From Isosphaeraceae bacterium (GTDB lineage Bacteria; Planctomycetota; Planctomycetia; Isosphaerales; Isosphaeraceae): DNA of 64,000 nt. A model generated the notes under the pieces. It made no database searches and was not told the DNA's origin. It saw only the letters and a program-made list of their open reading frames with translations. The stretch lies in the NCBI GenBank assembly GCA_026004735.1, contig BPJS01000001.1:1674001-1738000 (forward strand). Reading direction: 5' to 3'. Each line of letters starts with the position of its first letter. The stretch's first letter is position 1. Below, in pieces: positions 17,903 to 27,073 of the stretch. The translations under genes were made by a program, and so were the position numbers.

Positions 17903-19465
17903 TCACGGTCCGCCCAAGAAGCCCTGCTCCCGAAGGAACTCCCGTGCGACCTCACGCGGCGGCCTTTTTTTGCCGTCTACCTCGGCATTGAGCCGCCGCA
18001 TCGTCGCTGCGTCGATCCGCCCCGCCAGACGGTTCAGCGCATCAGCCAACCGAGGGTCCGCCTCGATCACCGACGCTCGCACCAGCGGCACCGCCTCATA
18101 GGGCGGAAAATAGCTCCGATCGTCCTCCAACACCACCAGATCGAGTTCCTCGACCCGCCCATCAGTCGAATCGCCGGCCGCCACATCCAGGGTCCCCCGC
18201 CGAACCGCTTCATAGAGCAGGTTGCGATCCATCTCGAGCGGGGTGGACGCAAACCTCAATCCATAGGTCTCCACCAGCCCCGGATATCCATCCGGCCGGC
18301 TCATAAACTCGGGTCCAAATCCCGCACGCAGCGCCCCCGCATGACGCGCAAGGTCCGAGATCGTGCGGATTCCCAGCCTCTGCGCGTGCTCCCGCCGCAT
18401 CAAAATGGCAAACGTGTTCTCAAAGCCCAGCGTCGACATGACCCGGATCCCTCGCTCGGACAAGCCCCGCGCCACCTGCTCGCGGGCCTCCCGGGCGTCT
18501 CGAACCGGCTCTCGACCGAGTATGGTCGTCAGCGCCGTGCCCGTGTATTCGACGTAGACGTCTAGCCCCCCTCGCTCCAGGGCGTTGAAGCACACGAGCG
18601 TCCCGCCCAGATTCAAGCGTCGGTCGACCGGCCGCCCCGTTTCCGCCTCGATCAGTTCGGCCAACATGTGGCCAAGCAGAATCGGCTCCGCCGAATCCTT
18701 TGACCCAACCCGCACCCATCCGGCCGCCTCACTCCCTCGGCCGTACTCCCGCACCAGGCCCCATAACGTCAACCCAGCGAGCCCGGCCGCCAGCAGCAAA
18801 CGCGTCCGTCCCGCCCAATGGCCCGCGCTCCGCCGCAGCGGATCCAACCGCCGCTCGAGCTCGTCCAGCGCGGCATCGCACGCCAGCGCGACCACCGCCG
18901 CTGGCGCCGCCCCCAGCCAAATCAGCCGCAAGTCCGCCAGCGAAACACCGCGAAAAATAAACCGCCCCAATCCCTCCGCGCCGATCAGCGCCGCGATCGC
19001 TGCCATCCCCACCGATGCCACCATCGCCAGCCGCACCCCGCTCAGAATCGACGGCACCGCCAGCGGCAACTCCACCCACAGCAACCGCTGCCAGCCGGTC
19101 AACCCCAGCGCCGCCGCCGACTCCCGCACCGCAGCATCAATCCCCCGCAACCCGAGCGTCGTGTTCTTGACAATCGGCAGCACCGCGTAAACCACCAGCG
19201 CCGCCAGCGCGGGCGGTTTCCCGATCGCCCCCTGAAACACAATCAGCAAAAAACCCAGCATCGCCAGGCTCGGAACCGTCTGCAACGCATTCGCAACCGC
19301 CAGAATCCCCCGCTCAAGCCGCTCCGAGCGGCTCGCCGCGACCCCCAACGGCACGCCCATCGCCGCCGCGATCCCCACCGCCTCCACCACCAGCACCAGG
19401 TGCGCGGCGACCGCTTCGAGCAATTCCCAACGGTTCGCGACAATGAGCTCCCACAACCCGTTCAT
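17903..19465 (-). CDS. ABC transporter permease fused to its substrate-binding domain (QAT/EgtU-like)
   Basis: The protein has 520 residues. The N-terminal part (about 1-210) is a permease with six helices and the EAA-like loop GLTGWQRLLWVELPLAVPSILSG. A transmembrane link near 225-245 leads to a periplasmic solute-binding domain (about 255-520) with VRVGSKDSAEPILLGHMLAELIE, LDVYVEYTGTALTTILG and VVLEDDRSYFPPYEAVP. This fusion occurs in OpuC/choline-type and in ergothioneine (EgtU) importers; which ligand is used cannot be read from sequence alone. The start overlaps the ATPase stop by 4 bp (ATGA), so the two are co-translated. Confidence 0.9.
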   Translation of the reverse strand: MNGLWELIVANRWELLEAVAAHLVLVVEAVGIAAAMGVPLGVAASRSERLERGILAVANALQTVPSLAMLGFLLIVFQGAIGKPPALAALVVYAVLPIVKNTTLGLRGIDAAVRESAAALGLTGWQRLLWVELPLAVPSILSGVRLAMVASVGMAAIAALIGAEGLGRFIFRGVSLADLRLIWLGAAPAAVVALACDAALDELERRLDPLRRSAGHWAGRTRLLLAAGLAGLTLWGLVREYGRGSEAAGWVRVGSKDSAEPILLGHMLAELIEAETGRPVDRRLNLGGTLVCFNALERGGLDVYVEYTGTALTTILGREPVRDAREAREQVARGLSERGIRVMSTLGFENTFAILMRREHAQRLGIRTISDLARHAGALRAGFGPEFMSRPDGYPGLVETYGLRFASTPLEMDRNLLYEAVRRGTLDVAAGDSTDGRVEELDLVVLEDDRSYFPPYEAVPLVRASVIEADPRLADALNRLAGRIDAATMRRLNAEVDGKKRPPREVAREFLREQGFLGGP

Positions 19466-20214
19466 CGCTGATCCCGGCTCACGGCATACGCATCCGCCAG
19501 AAACGCCGCCACGAACGGCGTCTCCGGCGCCGCCAGCAACTCCTCCGGCGTCCCCTGCTGCACCACCCGCCCCCGCTCGACGACCGCGATCCGATCCGCC
19601 AGCACAAACGCTTCCCGCACGTCGTGCGTCACCATCACGAGCGTCGTCCCCAGCCGACGCCTCAACGCATCAAATTCCCCCTGTAGCTCGCGCCGCGTGA
19701 TCGGATCGAGCGCTCCGAACGGCTCATCCATCAGGATCAGCTCCGGTCTCGACGCCAACGCCCGCGCCACTCCGACCCGCTGCCTTTGTCCCCCGCTCAG
19801 TTCGTGCGGCCGCAGCCGCCCCACCCGCTCCGGATCCAGCCCCACCATCGCCAGCAGTTCCTCCGACCGGTTCCGCCGCGCCGATTTCGACCAGCCCAGC
19901 GCCCGCAACCCCAGCGCAACATTGGCCCGCGCATCCAGGTGCGGCATCAGGCCCACCTCCTGAATCACATACCCGATCGACCTCCGCAGCCGGATCAGAT
20001 CCCAGTCCGACACCGCCCGGCCCCACACCTCGACCGTTCCCGACGTCGGCTCGATCAACCGATTCACCATGCGCAGTAGCGTCGTCTTCCCTGACCCGCT
20101 CGTGCCCAGAATCGCCAGACCGCGGCCCGGCTCCACTTCGAGCGTCACCCCCTCGAGCGCCAAGTGGCCATCCGCGTACCGTTTCGTCACCTGACGCCAC
20201 CCGACGGCGATCAT
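19462..20214 (-). CDS. ABC transporter ATP-binding protein (glycine betaine/ergothioneine type)
   Basis: The protein has 250 residues with Walker A (LGTSGSGKTTLL), Q loop (VIQEVGLMPHLDARAN), signature (LSGGQRQRVGVARAL), Walker B (LILMDEPFGALDP) and the switch His (MVTHD). It powers the permease-binding fusion encoded 4 bp overlapping downstream. It lacks the C-terminal CBS domains found in OpuA/OpuCA ATPases, so osmotic gating by CBS is not expected. It is the first gene of a two-gene operon, divergent from the ceramidase-like gene across 80 bp. Confidence 0.93.
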   Translation of the reverse strand: MIAVGWRQVTKRYADGHLALEGVTLEVEPGRGLAILGTSGSGKTTLLRMVNRLIEPTSGTVEVWGRAVSDWDLIRLRRSIGYVIQEVGLMPHLDARANVALGLRALGWSKSARRNRSEELLAMVGLDPERVGRLRPHELSGGQRQRVGVARALASRPELILMDEPFGALDPITRRELQGEFDALRRRLGTTLVMVTHDVREAFVLADRIAVVERGRVVQQGTPEELLAAPETPFVAAFLADAYAVSRDQR

Positions 20215-20294
20215 CGCTCCTCCAACCTCGACGCCGGCCTGGCCCGGCCAGGTTAGACTAACCTGCGTTAAAGAAGCCTCCCGAGAGTCGCCCC

Positions 20295-21596
20295 ATGCTC
20301 GCTTTCCATCTCGCCCGCTTCAAGGTCGACGCCACGCCGCCGCTCGGTCATCCGCTTTGCGGCGGCTGGATCACGCCGGCCCGCGCCGTCGACGATCCGC
20401 TCTGGCTCCGCGGCCTCGTGATCCAGGCCGAAGGCCCGCCCGTCGTTCTGGCCGCCTTCGACTGGACCGGAATCCTTAATCGCTCTCACCAGCTTTGGCG
20501 CGAGGCCCTGGCCGACGCCGCCCGAACCTCGCCCGACCGCGTCGCCATCCACACCGTCCACCAACACAACGCCCCCTTCATCGACCACGACGCCAACCAA
20601 TGGCTCGCTCAGGCCCGCTCCGAACCGCTTATCTTCGACCCCAAGTGGCACGATGCCCTGATCGACCGCGCCCGCGCTCGCGTCCGAGCCGCCCTCGATG
20701 GGGCTGTCCCGGTAACCCATGTCGGCTTCGGCCTTGCCCCTGTCGCGAAGGTCGCCAGCAACCGCCGCGTTATGGGGCCTGACGGCAAGGTCGCCCACAT
20801 CCGGTTCAGCGCTTGCCCCGATCCGGCCGTCCGCGCCGCCCCCGAAGGCACGATCGACCCCAACCTCCGCAGCGTCGCTTTCTACGGCCCCGACGACCGC
20901 CCCCTGGCCCGCCTCCACTACTACACCACCCACCCCATGAGCTACTACGGCGACGGCCGCGTCACCGCCGACTTCGTCGGGATCGCCCGCAACCGCCGCC
21001 AGACCGCCGAGCCGGACTGCCGCACCGTCTACTTCACCGGCTGCGCCGGCAACATCACCGCCGGCAAGTATAACGACGGCAGCCCCGACAACCGCGCCAT
21101 CCTCGCCGACCGTCTCCACGCCGGCATGATCGCCGCCGACACCCGCGCCGACACCAACCGCCACGCCTTCACCTTCCTCCGCTGGTCCACCCATACCCTC
21201 CAGCTCCAGCCCTTCGAAGACCTCGACGCCGAAACTCTCCAGGCCCGCATCCACGACCCCGCCCGGACCACCGCCGAGCGCAACTCCGCCGCCATGCGCC
21301 TCTCGTTTCTCCGCCGCTGCGAATCCCGCCACGGCCTGGTGCTGGTCCGCTGCGACCTCCCCGGCGTGACCCTCTTGCACCTTCCCGGTGAAACTTTCGT
21401 CGAGTACCAGCTCGAGGCCCAGCAACTCCTCCCTGACGCCCCGCTCGCCACCGCCGCCTACGGCGACGACGGTCCCTGGTACCTCTGCCTCGAGCGCTCG
21501 TTTGCCGAGGGCGGCTACGAGCCCACCGCCTCCTTCGCCGCCCGCTCCAGCGAACACCCTTACCGCGCGGCGATTCGTTCCCTCCTGTCCTTCTGA
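20295..21596 (+). CDS. Neutral ceramidase N-terminal domain-like protein
   Basis: The protein has 433 residues and no signal peptide, starting at ATG 20295. The sequence follows the neutral/alkaline ceramidase catalytic fold: an N-terminal strand with KVDATPPLGHPLCGG, a metal-site-like HTVHQHNAPF, HYYTTHPMSYYGDG and FTGCAGNITAGKYN. In ceramidases these His-rich segments bind zinc. At 433 residues it lacks the C-terminal domain of true ceramidases, and the substrate is likely different; planctomycetes hold many such paralogues. The last 37 bp overlap the convergent carotenoid desaturase gene. Confidence 0.72.
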   Translation: MLAFHLARFKVDATPPLGHPLCGGWITPARAVDDPLWLRGLVIQAEGPPVVLAAFDWTGILNRSHQLWREALADAARTSPDRVAIHTVHQHNAPFIDHDANQWLAQARSEPLIFDPKWHDALIDRARARVRAALDGAVPVTHVGFGLAPVAKVASNRRVMGPDGKVAHIRFSACPDPAVRAAPEGTIDPNLRSVAFYGPDDRPLARLHYYTTHPMSYYGDGRVTADFVGIARNRRQTAEPDCRTVYFTGCAGNITAGKYNDGSPDNRAILADRLHAGMIAADTRADTNRHAFTFLRWSTHTLQLQPFEDLDAETLQARIHDPARTTAERNSAAMRLSFLRRCESRHGLVLVRCDLPGVTLLHLPGETFVEYQLEAQQLLPDAPLATAAYGDDGPWYLCLERSFAEGGYEPTASFAARSSEHPYRAAIRSLLSF

Positions 21597-23089
21597 CGCA
21601 GATCCCGCGCCACCCGCGCTGCCACAATCTTCCCGCTCTGCACCACCATCGGTAGCCCCGGTCCCGGCTGCACCCCGCCTCCCACCAGATACAGGCCCGG
21701 CACATCCGGGCAGACATTCACCGGCCGCAGGTTTCCGGCCAGCACGTTGTGCGACGTGCCCAGTCCATAGATCGAGCCGCGGTACGCATGAAAGTCGGCC
21801 TTCCAGTCCGCCGGCGCTGCATGACCTCGCACCACGATCGACGCCCCCAGCCCCTCCAGCCCATACTGCTCCAGCCGCTCGATCAACCGATCCCCAAACC
21901 GCCGCTCCGCCAGCTCGTCCCGCTCCTGACCAGGCCGCAACGGCGGCGCTCCCACCACCACGAACGGGTTCGAACCGCCCGCCGGCGCATCGCCCGGATC
22001 GGTCGCCGACGTCGTGTTGACATACAACGGCGGATCGCTCGGATACTCCCAGCGCCGATACACCTCCTCGTACACCCGCTCCGATCCCCGCGTCAGCGCC
22101 AGCAGGTGATGCCCCAGAATCGGCCAGGTCCGGTCGCAGCCGAGCTCGAGCGTGTAAAACGAGGTCGACGGCTCGGCCGTCCCCTCAAGCAGCGCCCGAC
22201 GCTCGTCCGCCAGCCGGCCCCCGCCCCGTATCATCCGAAACGTGTGCACGTAATCACTATTCGAAATCACGACATCCGCGCGAATCGGTCCCGACGACGT
22301 GGCCACCCCCGTTACTCGTCCGGTCGCATCCCGCTCGATCGCCTCCACCTCTGTTTGGAGCCGCATCTCCACCCCCCGATCGCGGCATGCCTGCCCAATC
22401 GCCCGCGGGATCGCGACCACTCCCCCTCGCTCCGGATACCAGACCCCCTCACGCAGGATCGTCCACGGGATCACCGCCAGCGACGCCGGCGCTGTCTTTG
22501 GATCAAACCCCGAATAGGTCGGAAACCCGTAAAACAGCTCCCGGATCGCGCCAGTCCGGAAAAACGAGTCAATCTCGTCCACATACCGGCGCGTCGGAGG
22601 CAAGATCGCCGCCGACAACGTCAACGCCGAGAGCATCACCTGCGGCCACGTCTCGAAAATCCGGTCGCAATACGCCGAGCCGATCCATCCCGCAAACCGG
22701 TCCAGCTTCGCCAGAAACCGTGGCAGCGCCCGCGCATCCTCGGCATCAATCGCCGCAATCGCCTCCTCCAACGCCTTCACGTCCGCCGGAATCGGCAAGA
22801 TCCGCCCATCGGTCAGCCGCACCGTCAACGCCGGGTCGAGCCGCTTCATCGGAACATAATCGTCCCAGTTCAGCCCGCTCGCCTCAAACAGCGAACGGTA
22901 CGTCCAGATCAGCACCAGAATCGACGGCCCGCGATCCCACCGAAACCCCGCCTCGCGCCGTTCCCGCGCCTTGCCGCCCACCTCGCCGTGCCGCTCGCAA
23001 AGCGTCACATCAAAACCATACCGCCGCAACTCAAGCGCTGCGGCCAGCCCCCCCACGCCCCCCCCAATTACCACCGCCCGCCGACTCAT
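21560..23089 (-). CDS. Phytoene/squalene desaturase family FAD oxidoreductase (CrtI/CrtN/CrtP-like)
   Basis: The protein has 509 residues. ATG 23089 is chosen because GAGAGG lies just upstream and the next residues form the FAD dinucleotide motif (VVIGGGVGGLAAALELRRYGFDVTLCER). EVGGKARERREAGFRWDRGPSI is the signature of carotenoid desaturases, and the C-terminal motif YLVGGGVQPGPGLPMVVQSGKIVA is typical of CrtI/CrtN. It should desaturate or oxidise a C30 or C40 carotenoid backbone, consistent with pink planctomycete pigments. Which of CrtI, CrtN or CrtP it is cannot be decided here, and no synthase gene is adjacent. The C-terminal end overlaps the convergent ceramidase-like gene. Confidence 0.88.
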   Translation of the reverse strand: MSRRAVVIGGGVGGLAAALELRRYGFDVTLCERHGEVGGKARERREAGFRWDRGPSILVLIWTYRSLFEASGLNWDDYVPMKRLDPALTVRLTDGRILPIPADVKALEEAIAAIDAEDARALPRFLAKLDRFAGWIGSAYCDRIFETWPQVMLSALTLSAAILPPTRRYVDEIDSFFRTGAIRELFYGFPTYSGFDPKTAPASLAVIPWTILREGVWYPERGGVVAIPRAIGQACRDRGVEMRLQTEVEAIERDATGRVTGVATSSGPIRADVVISNSDYVHTFRMIRGGGRLADERRALLEGTAEPSTSFYTLELGCDRTWPILGHHLLALTRGSERVYEEVYRRWEYPSDPPLYVNTTSATDPGDAPAGGSNPFVVVGAPPLRPGQERDELAERRFGDRLIERLEQYGLEGLGASIVVRGHAAPADWKADFHAYRGSIYGLGTSHNVLAGNLRPVNVCPDVPGLYLVGGGVQPGPGLPMVVQSGKIVAARVARDLRQKDRRERIAAR

Positions 23090-23391
23090 TCCGCCTCTCT
23101 CTCGCCTGATTCCCGCCGCCTGACTTCCGGTACGCTTCTCACGCGACCTCAAAAGTGTAGACGCCCATCCCCTCGCCGGCGATCCTTCCGCCACATCACC
23201 CCCCCCGCCTTGGCTCATCGCCTCCCCAGGCTCACGCCTTGACCCCAGCGTCCCACGCACCCCGCCCCGCTTCGGCAACCTTTGCCACCCTCGGCCGTGC
23301 CAGATGCAACGGGCGCACAAGGCCGCCTCCTAAGCGGCGCGTCTCCTCTCGCGCCAGCCCGAGCAGACCTACCTGCTTCGACCAACCCGAC
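23090..23391. other. Gap without a supported gene
   Basis: This 302-bp stretch lies between the start of the carotenoid desaturase and the end of the pterin dehydratase gene. It is C-rich on the plus strand and has no gene. A weak hairpin (GCCGC at 23322-23326 with GCGGC at 23334-23338) could end the panB operon transcript. Confidence 0.5.
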
Positions 23392-23757
23392 TCAGCCGCC
23401 CTTCACCGCGATCGGCAATGTGTCGATCTTGGCCGCTAGGATAAAGTCGTTCTCGCTCAGGCCGCCGATGGCGTGGGTCCAAATCTCGATGGCCACCTGG
23501 CGATATCCGACCAGGTGGAGATCTGGGTGATGCCCTTCTTCCTCGGCCAGCTCAGCCACCCGGTTGAGGAACTCCATCGCGGCCTTGAAATGCTTTGCGG
23601 TCCATTCCTTGCGGATCCGCTGTCCGTCGGCTGTCAGCGTCCAGCCGTTTAGTCCCGCCAGATACGCCGCCGCTTGCTCGGGCGTGAGCCTGGGAACGCC
23701 GCCCTCGCAGGGAACGCATCGCTTTTGGGTCAACTGATCGCGAGTGTACGTCTCCAT
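23392..23757 (-). CDS. phhB: Pterin-4a-carbinolamine dehydratase
   Basis: The protein has 121 residues, close to the family length with a short N-terminal extension. The core motif EEEGHHPDLHL contains the paired active-site histidines, with the third His in IEIWTHAIGGLSENDF, as in PCD/DCoH. It dehydrates 4a-hydroxytetrahydropterin, so recycling the cofactor of aromatic amino acid hydroxylases; in bacteria without such a hydroxylase it may serve molybdopterin or folate metabolism. It is the last gene of a four-gene operon, 27 bp after panB. A folE gene lies at 48188-48829. Confidence 0.95.
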   Translation of the reverse strand: METYTRDQLTQKRCVPCEGGVPRLTPEQAAAYLAGLNGWTLTADGQRIRKEWTAKHFKAAMEFLNRVAELAEEEGHHPDLHLVGYRQVAIEIWTHAIGGLSENDFILAAKIDTLPIAVKGG

Positions 23758-23784
23758 GACAACCTCCCTGGCGCTCGCAACTCT

Positions 23785-24615
23785 TTAGCGAAAGCTCTCC
23801 GATTCGTCGGGAAACCGTCGCTCGCTAACATCCGCGACATAAGCACGCGCGGCCGCGCGGATCGTCTCGCCCAGTTCCGCGTAGCGACGGACGAACTTCG
23901 GCCGAAAGGCGTCAAATAGCCCCAACAGGTCGGGCGTGACCAACACCTGTCCATCGCACTCTGGGCCTGCGCCGATGCCGATCGTCGGAATCGGCACCGT
24001 CGCCGTGATCCGCGCTGCCAGCTCGGCGGGCACGCACTCGATGACGACCGCAAACGCCCCCGCCTCTGCCACGGCCACCGCATCGGCCAGCAGCCGCTCC
24101 TCATCCCGCTGCACTCGGTAGCCGCCCAACTGATAAACCGCCTGCGGGGTCAGGCCGATGTGGCCCATGACCGGAATCCCCGCCTCGACCAGACTTCGGA
24201 TCGTCGCAGCTCGCGCAACGCCCCCCTCGAGCTTTACCGCCCGAACGCGGGTCTCTTTCAGCATCCGCGTCGCCGAGCCAATCGCCTGCCCGACCGACTC
24301 CTGGTAGCTCCCAAACGGCAGATCGGCCACGACCAACGCCCGGCTTGCCCCACGTGCCACCATTTCCGCGTGATAGATCATCTGGTCCAGCGTCACGGGC
24401 AGCGTCGTGTCGTGACCCTGCACCACCGTCCCCAGCGAGTCGCCCACCAGAAGACAATCCACCCCCGCTTCGTCCAGCAGCCGGGCCATCGTGTGGTCAT
24501 ACGCCGTCAACACGCTGATCGGCCGCCGCTCCCGTTTCCAGTGGGCAAAGTCCAGCACTCCGACCGGTGCCGATCGTTCGACGCGCCGCGCCGTCGCACT
24601 CGCCCGTTCGCTCAT
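23785..24615 (-). CDS. panB: 3-methyl-2-oxobutanoate hydroxymethyltransferase (ketopantoate hydroxymethyltransferase)
   Basis: The protein has 276 residues. ATG 24615 opens a conserved start and overlaps the stop of the preceding gene by 4 bp, which suggests translational coupling; the open frame upstream is antisense-like filler. It makes ketopantoate, the first committed step of pantothenate synthesis, in the cytoplasm. Metal and substrate residues are visible: LVGDSLG (Asp), VADLPFGSYQ (Asp), KLEGG, the GHIGLTPQ motif and VIECVP (Glu). The last motif, PTIGIGAGPECDGQVLV, is the family signature. It appears complete. Confidence 0.97.
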   Translation of the reverse strand: MSERASATARRVERSAPVGVLDFAHWKRERRPISVLTAYDHTMARLLDEAGVDCLLVGDSLGTVVQGHDTTLPVTLDQMIYHAEMVARGASRALVVADLPFGSYQESVGQAIGSATRMLKETRVRAVKLEGGVARAATIRSLVEAGIPVMGHIGLTPQAVYQLGGYRVQRDEERLLADAVAVAEAGAFAVVIECVPAELAARITATVPIPTIGIGAGPECDGQVLVTPDLLGLFDAFRPKFVRRYAELGETIRAAARAYVADVSERRFPDESESFR

Positions 24616-26096
24616 GGCCTTTGGTCTTCCAATTCGAGGACCAACAATCCTGGCTCGTCGACCAGGATTCGGCGAGCCGCCGCTCGGGCAGCCCGGGCCC
24701 ACTCGGTCACAATACGCCCCGCCGCCGGATCGCCGACCTCCGCAAACCCCCAGGCGCCCAACGTATGATACCAACTCAGCGCCACCCGGGGCGTCGCTCC
24801 CTCCTGACTGATTTCCACCCCCCACTCCTCGAGTGCCCGCCGCACCGCCTCGGGTTCATTCTCCAGACGCATGCCCCGCCGGTCGGCGTAGTAGAGCACC
24901 GCCTCCCGGCCGATCCAGAGCGCCTCCCCCGGCGCCTCGGCCACCGCCGCGCGCACGTCCTTCAGCCGCGACCACTCGGCCGGAGTCCGCCATGTTGACC
25001 AGGCCAGCACGACCGACAGCGCCAGTTGCAGCCCAACTGATCCCACCGCCCGCCACGGCCAGCGGCCCTCGATCGCGGCCGCCTCCGCCTCGCGTCCGAC
25101 CCACCGCGCAACCCCCGCGGCCACCGCCGGCGCCGCCATCAACCAGTAATATTCATGATGCAACTTCCCGGACACAAACCCCAGAGTCACCAACGCCCCC
25201 ATGAGCCAGGCTACCCAGATCGGAGCTAACACGCCCCGAACCAGACACGCCCCGACCATCACCCACGCCCACGGCGTAAACGCCCGAATCAATCCGAACC
25301 AGCCAATCCAACGCCACGTCTCCCATCGACTCAGGCTCGCCGGCCCCAGCGCGGCCAGCCAGTCCGCCCCCGTCGCACGCACCGCCGGCGTGCTCGACCC
25401 CAGTCGCCACGCCCACAGGTACCACGCCAAGGCCGGACCCGCCAACGTTAGCAACACCCACGCCACACGCTCTGGCCTGCGCCTCATCGTCCGCTGACCC
25501 ACAAGCAGCAACGCCACCGGCAGCCATACAAAGACCAATAAAGCCCGCGCCGCGATCCCCGTCGCAACCCCCAGCCACCCCAACACCGCATCCCGTGCCC
25601 TCCCCCCCCAAACCCAACGGTCCCAGGCGTTCAACCCCAACACGACCAGACCCAGCGCCATCACGTCGGGCTGCACCGCCCGCCCATATCGCAACGTCAC
25701 CGGGAGCCAGAGAAACACGGCCGCCGCCAGCCAGCCCTCCCGCCGCCCATGCCGCCGACCCACCAGGCTCCCCAAACCCGCCGCTGCCCCCATCGCCCCG
25801 AACATTGACACCAACCGCCCCGCCACCTCCACCGAAACCCCAGTTCCCCGCGCGATCAGCCCGACCACCCCGGCATACACCGGCGGCTCGACCAGAAACC
25901 ACGACGGAAACGGTCCGGTATCCCGCTCCGGTCGCCAAAACGAACCCCCGCGCGCCAAGTGCCGCGCAACCATCGCCGTCGGCACCTGCCGCCCCACATA
26001 GTTCTCCACAATCGGCTGATCCAGCGTGAGCCACGCCGGCACCAGCGCCCCCGCTGCCAGCAACATCAAACCCCAAACCACCCGGTCAATACGCAT
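24612..26096 (-). CDS. GT-C membrane glycosyltransferase (PMT/ArnT-like)
   Basis: The protein has 494 residues with ten or more hydrophobic segments. The first loop holds YVGRQVPTAMVARHLARGG and ERDTGPFPSWFLVEPPVY, a layout like the DxD/ExD loop of polyprenyl-phosphate sugar transferases of families GT39/GT83. A second conserved spot is TLRYGRAVQPDVMALG. It should transfer a sugar from a lipid carrier to an acceptor outside the inner membrane. A soluble domain is at the C terminus. It starts within the last 11 bp of the acyltransferase gene and overlaps panB by 4 bp. Confidence 0.8.
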   Translation of the reverse strand: MRIDRVVWGLMLLAAGALVPAWLTLDQPIVENYVGRQVPTAMVARHLARGGSFWRPERDTGPFPSWFLVEPPVYAGVVGLIARGTGVSVEVAGRLVSMFGAMGAAAGLGSLVGRRHGRREGWLAAAVFLWLPVTLRYGRAVQPDVMALGLVVLGLNAWDRWVWGGRARDAVLGWLGVATGIAARALLVFVWLPVALLLVGQRTMRRRPERVAWVLLTLAGPALAWYLWAWRLGSSTPAVRATGADWLAALGPASLSRWETWRWIGWFGLIRAFTPWAWVMVGACLVRGVLAPIWVAWLMGALVTLGFVSGKLHHEYYWLMAAPAVAAGVARWVGREAEAAAIEGRWPWRAVGSVGLQLALSVVLAWSTWRTPAEWSRLKDVRAAVAEAPGEALWIGREAVLYYADRRGMRLENEPEAVRRALEEWGVEISQEGATPRVALSWYHTLGAWGFAEVGDPAAGRIVTEWARAARAAARRILVDEPGLLVLELEDQRP

Positions 26097-26871
26097 CGGG
26101 TGCCCCCGGCGTCTTCCCCATCACCCAGGCTCGTATCCGCGCAAACCGGTCATTCATCGACGTCTTCCCCCGCAACAGCGTCGTGAACCGTGCTCCCTCT
26201 TGCGTCAACGCATCGGCCCGGAGTGCGTCCAGTTCGGCCGTCAGCCGTTGCTCCCATTCCTCAATCACGCGCCGACGCTCGCCGGCCTCCACCCACGTCG
26301 GTTCGCCAAACCGCACCAACGCCTCCGGCCGCTCATCCTGCCAGAACTCATACCGGAGCGCCACCGGCACAATACGGAGCCGCCCCGCCCTCCCGAGCAA
26401 CACCCGCAACCCACCCTGGAACCTCAACGGCCGCACGTCATTGCAGACAATCATCCCCTGGGGAAAAATCCAGACCCCCGCCCGCGGCCGCCCCAGCAAC
26501 TCGATCGTATACCCCATCGCCTCCCGCACCGAGACCGGATCGGTTCGGTCGATTGAGTACGCCCCAATTCGTCGGAAAAAGCCGAACCGGATCAGGTTGA
26601 AGTGCTCCATCATCCCGTATCCGTCCAGCGGAATCGCCTCGTTCAAAAAGTGGGCCAGAAACAGATCCCACCACGCCGAGTGATTCGCCAAGAGCACCAT
26701 CCCGCTCGGATCAGCGTCCAGCCGCTCCCTCAACCGCTCCACTCCCTGCGTTCGGATCGCATGCAACCCCGTCCGCAGCTTACGCAGGGCCATCGCGTGG
26801 ACGGCCCACCGCGGCCATCCCCGCTTGTACGCCCGCACGATCCGACCGCGGGCCGACCGATCATCCTTCAT
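26086..26871 (-). CDS. Lysophospholipid acyltransferase family protein (PlsC-like)
   Basis: The protein has 261 residues. ATG 26871 is chosen over longer frames that run opposite the CBS gene; GGGTGG lies upstream. It should transfer an acyl chain to lysophosphatidic acid or a similar lipid at the membrane. The catalytic HX4D motif is present (HSAWWD), with FGFFRRIGAYSIDR as the substrate block. The usual FPEGTR block reads FPQGM, so the Glu is replaced by Gln. It is the first gene of the acyltransferase / GT-C / panB / phhB operon and is divergent from the CBS gene. Confidence 0.85.
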   Translation of the reverse strand: MKDDRSARGRIVRAYKRGWPRWAVHAMALRKLRTGLHAIRTQGVERLRERLDADPSGMVLLANHSAWWDLFLAHFLNEAIPLDGYGMMEHFNLIRFGFFRRIGAYSIDRTDPVSVREAMGYTIELLGRPRAGVWIFPQGMIVCNDVRPLRFQGGLRVLLGRAGRLRIVPVALRYEFWQDERPEALVRFGEPTWVEAGERRRVIEEWEQRLTAELDALRADALTQEGARFTTLLRGKTSMNDRFARIRAWVMGKTPGAPDAY

Positions 26872-27073
26872 GCGTCCACCCAACCACCCTGAGCCGACTT
26901 CTGGCTGCCCGCCCTCGTTTCTTGCCATTTTTCGCTGGCACCGGCCCGACCCGCGCGCCACGATACATGTCCTGTCACAGTCCTTCTCCAGCCCGGCCCT
27001 CCCATCCTCAGACGGGCCGGCAAGCTTCAACGGGTCGATTCCTATCACGACCTTCCCGTCGGAGATCGCGGCT

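Noticed and set aside
21749..23242. 497-codon plus-strand frame opposite the carotenoid desaturase
   Set aside because: Its Arg/Pro/His-rich composition is typical of antisense shadow; the minus frame has full family motifs.
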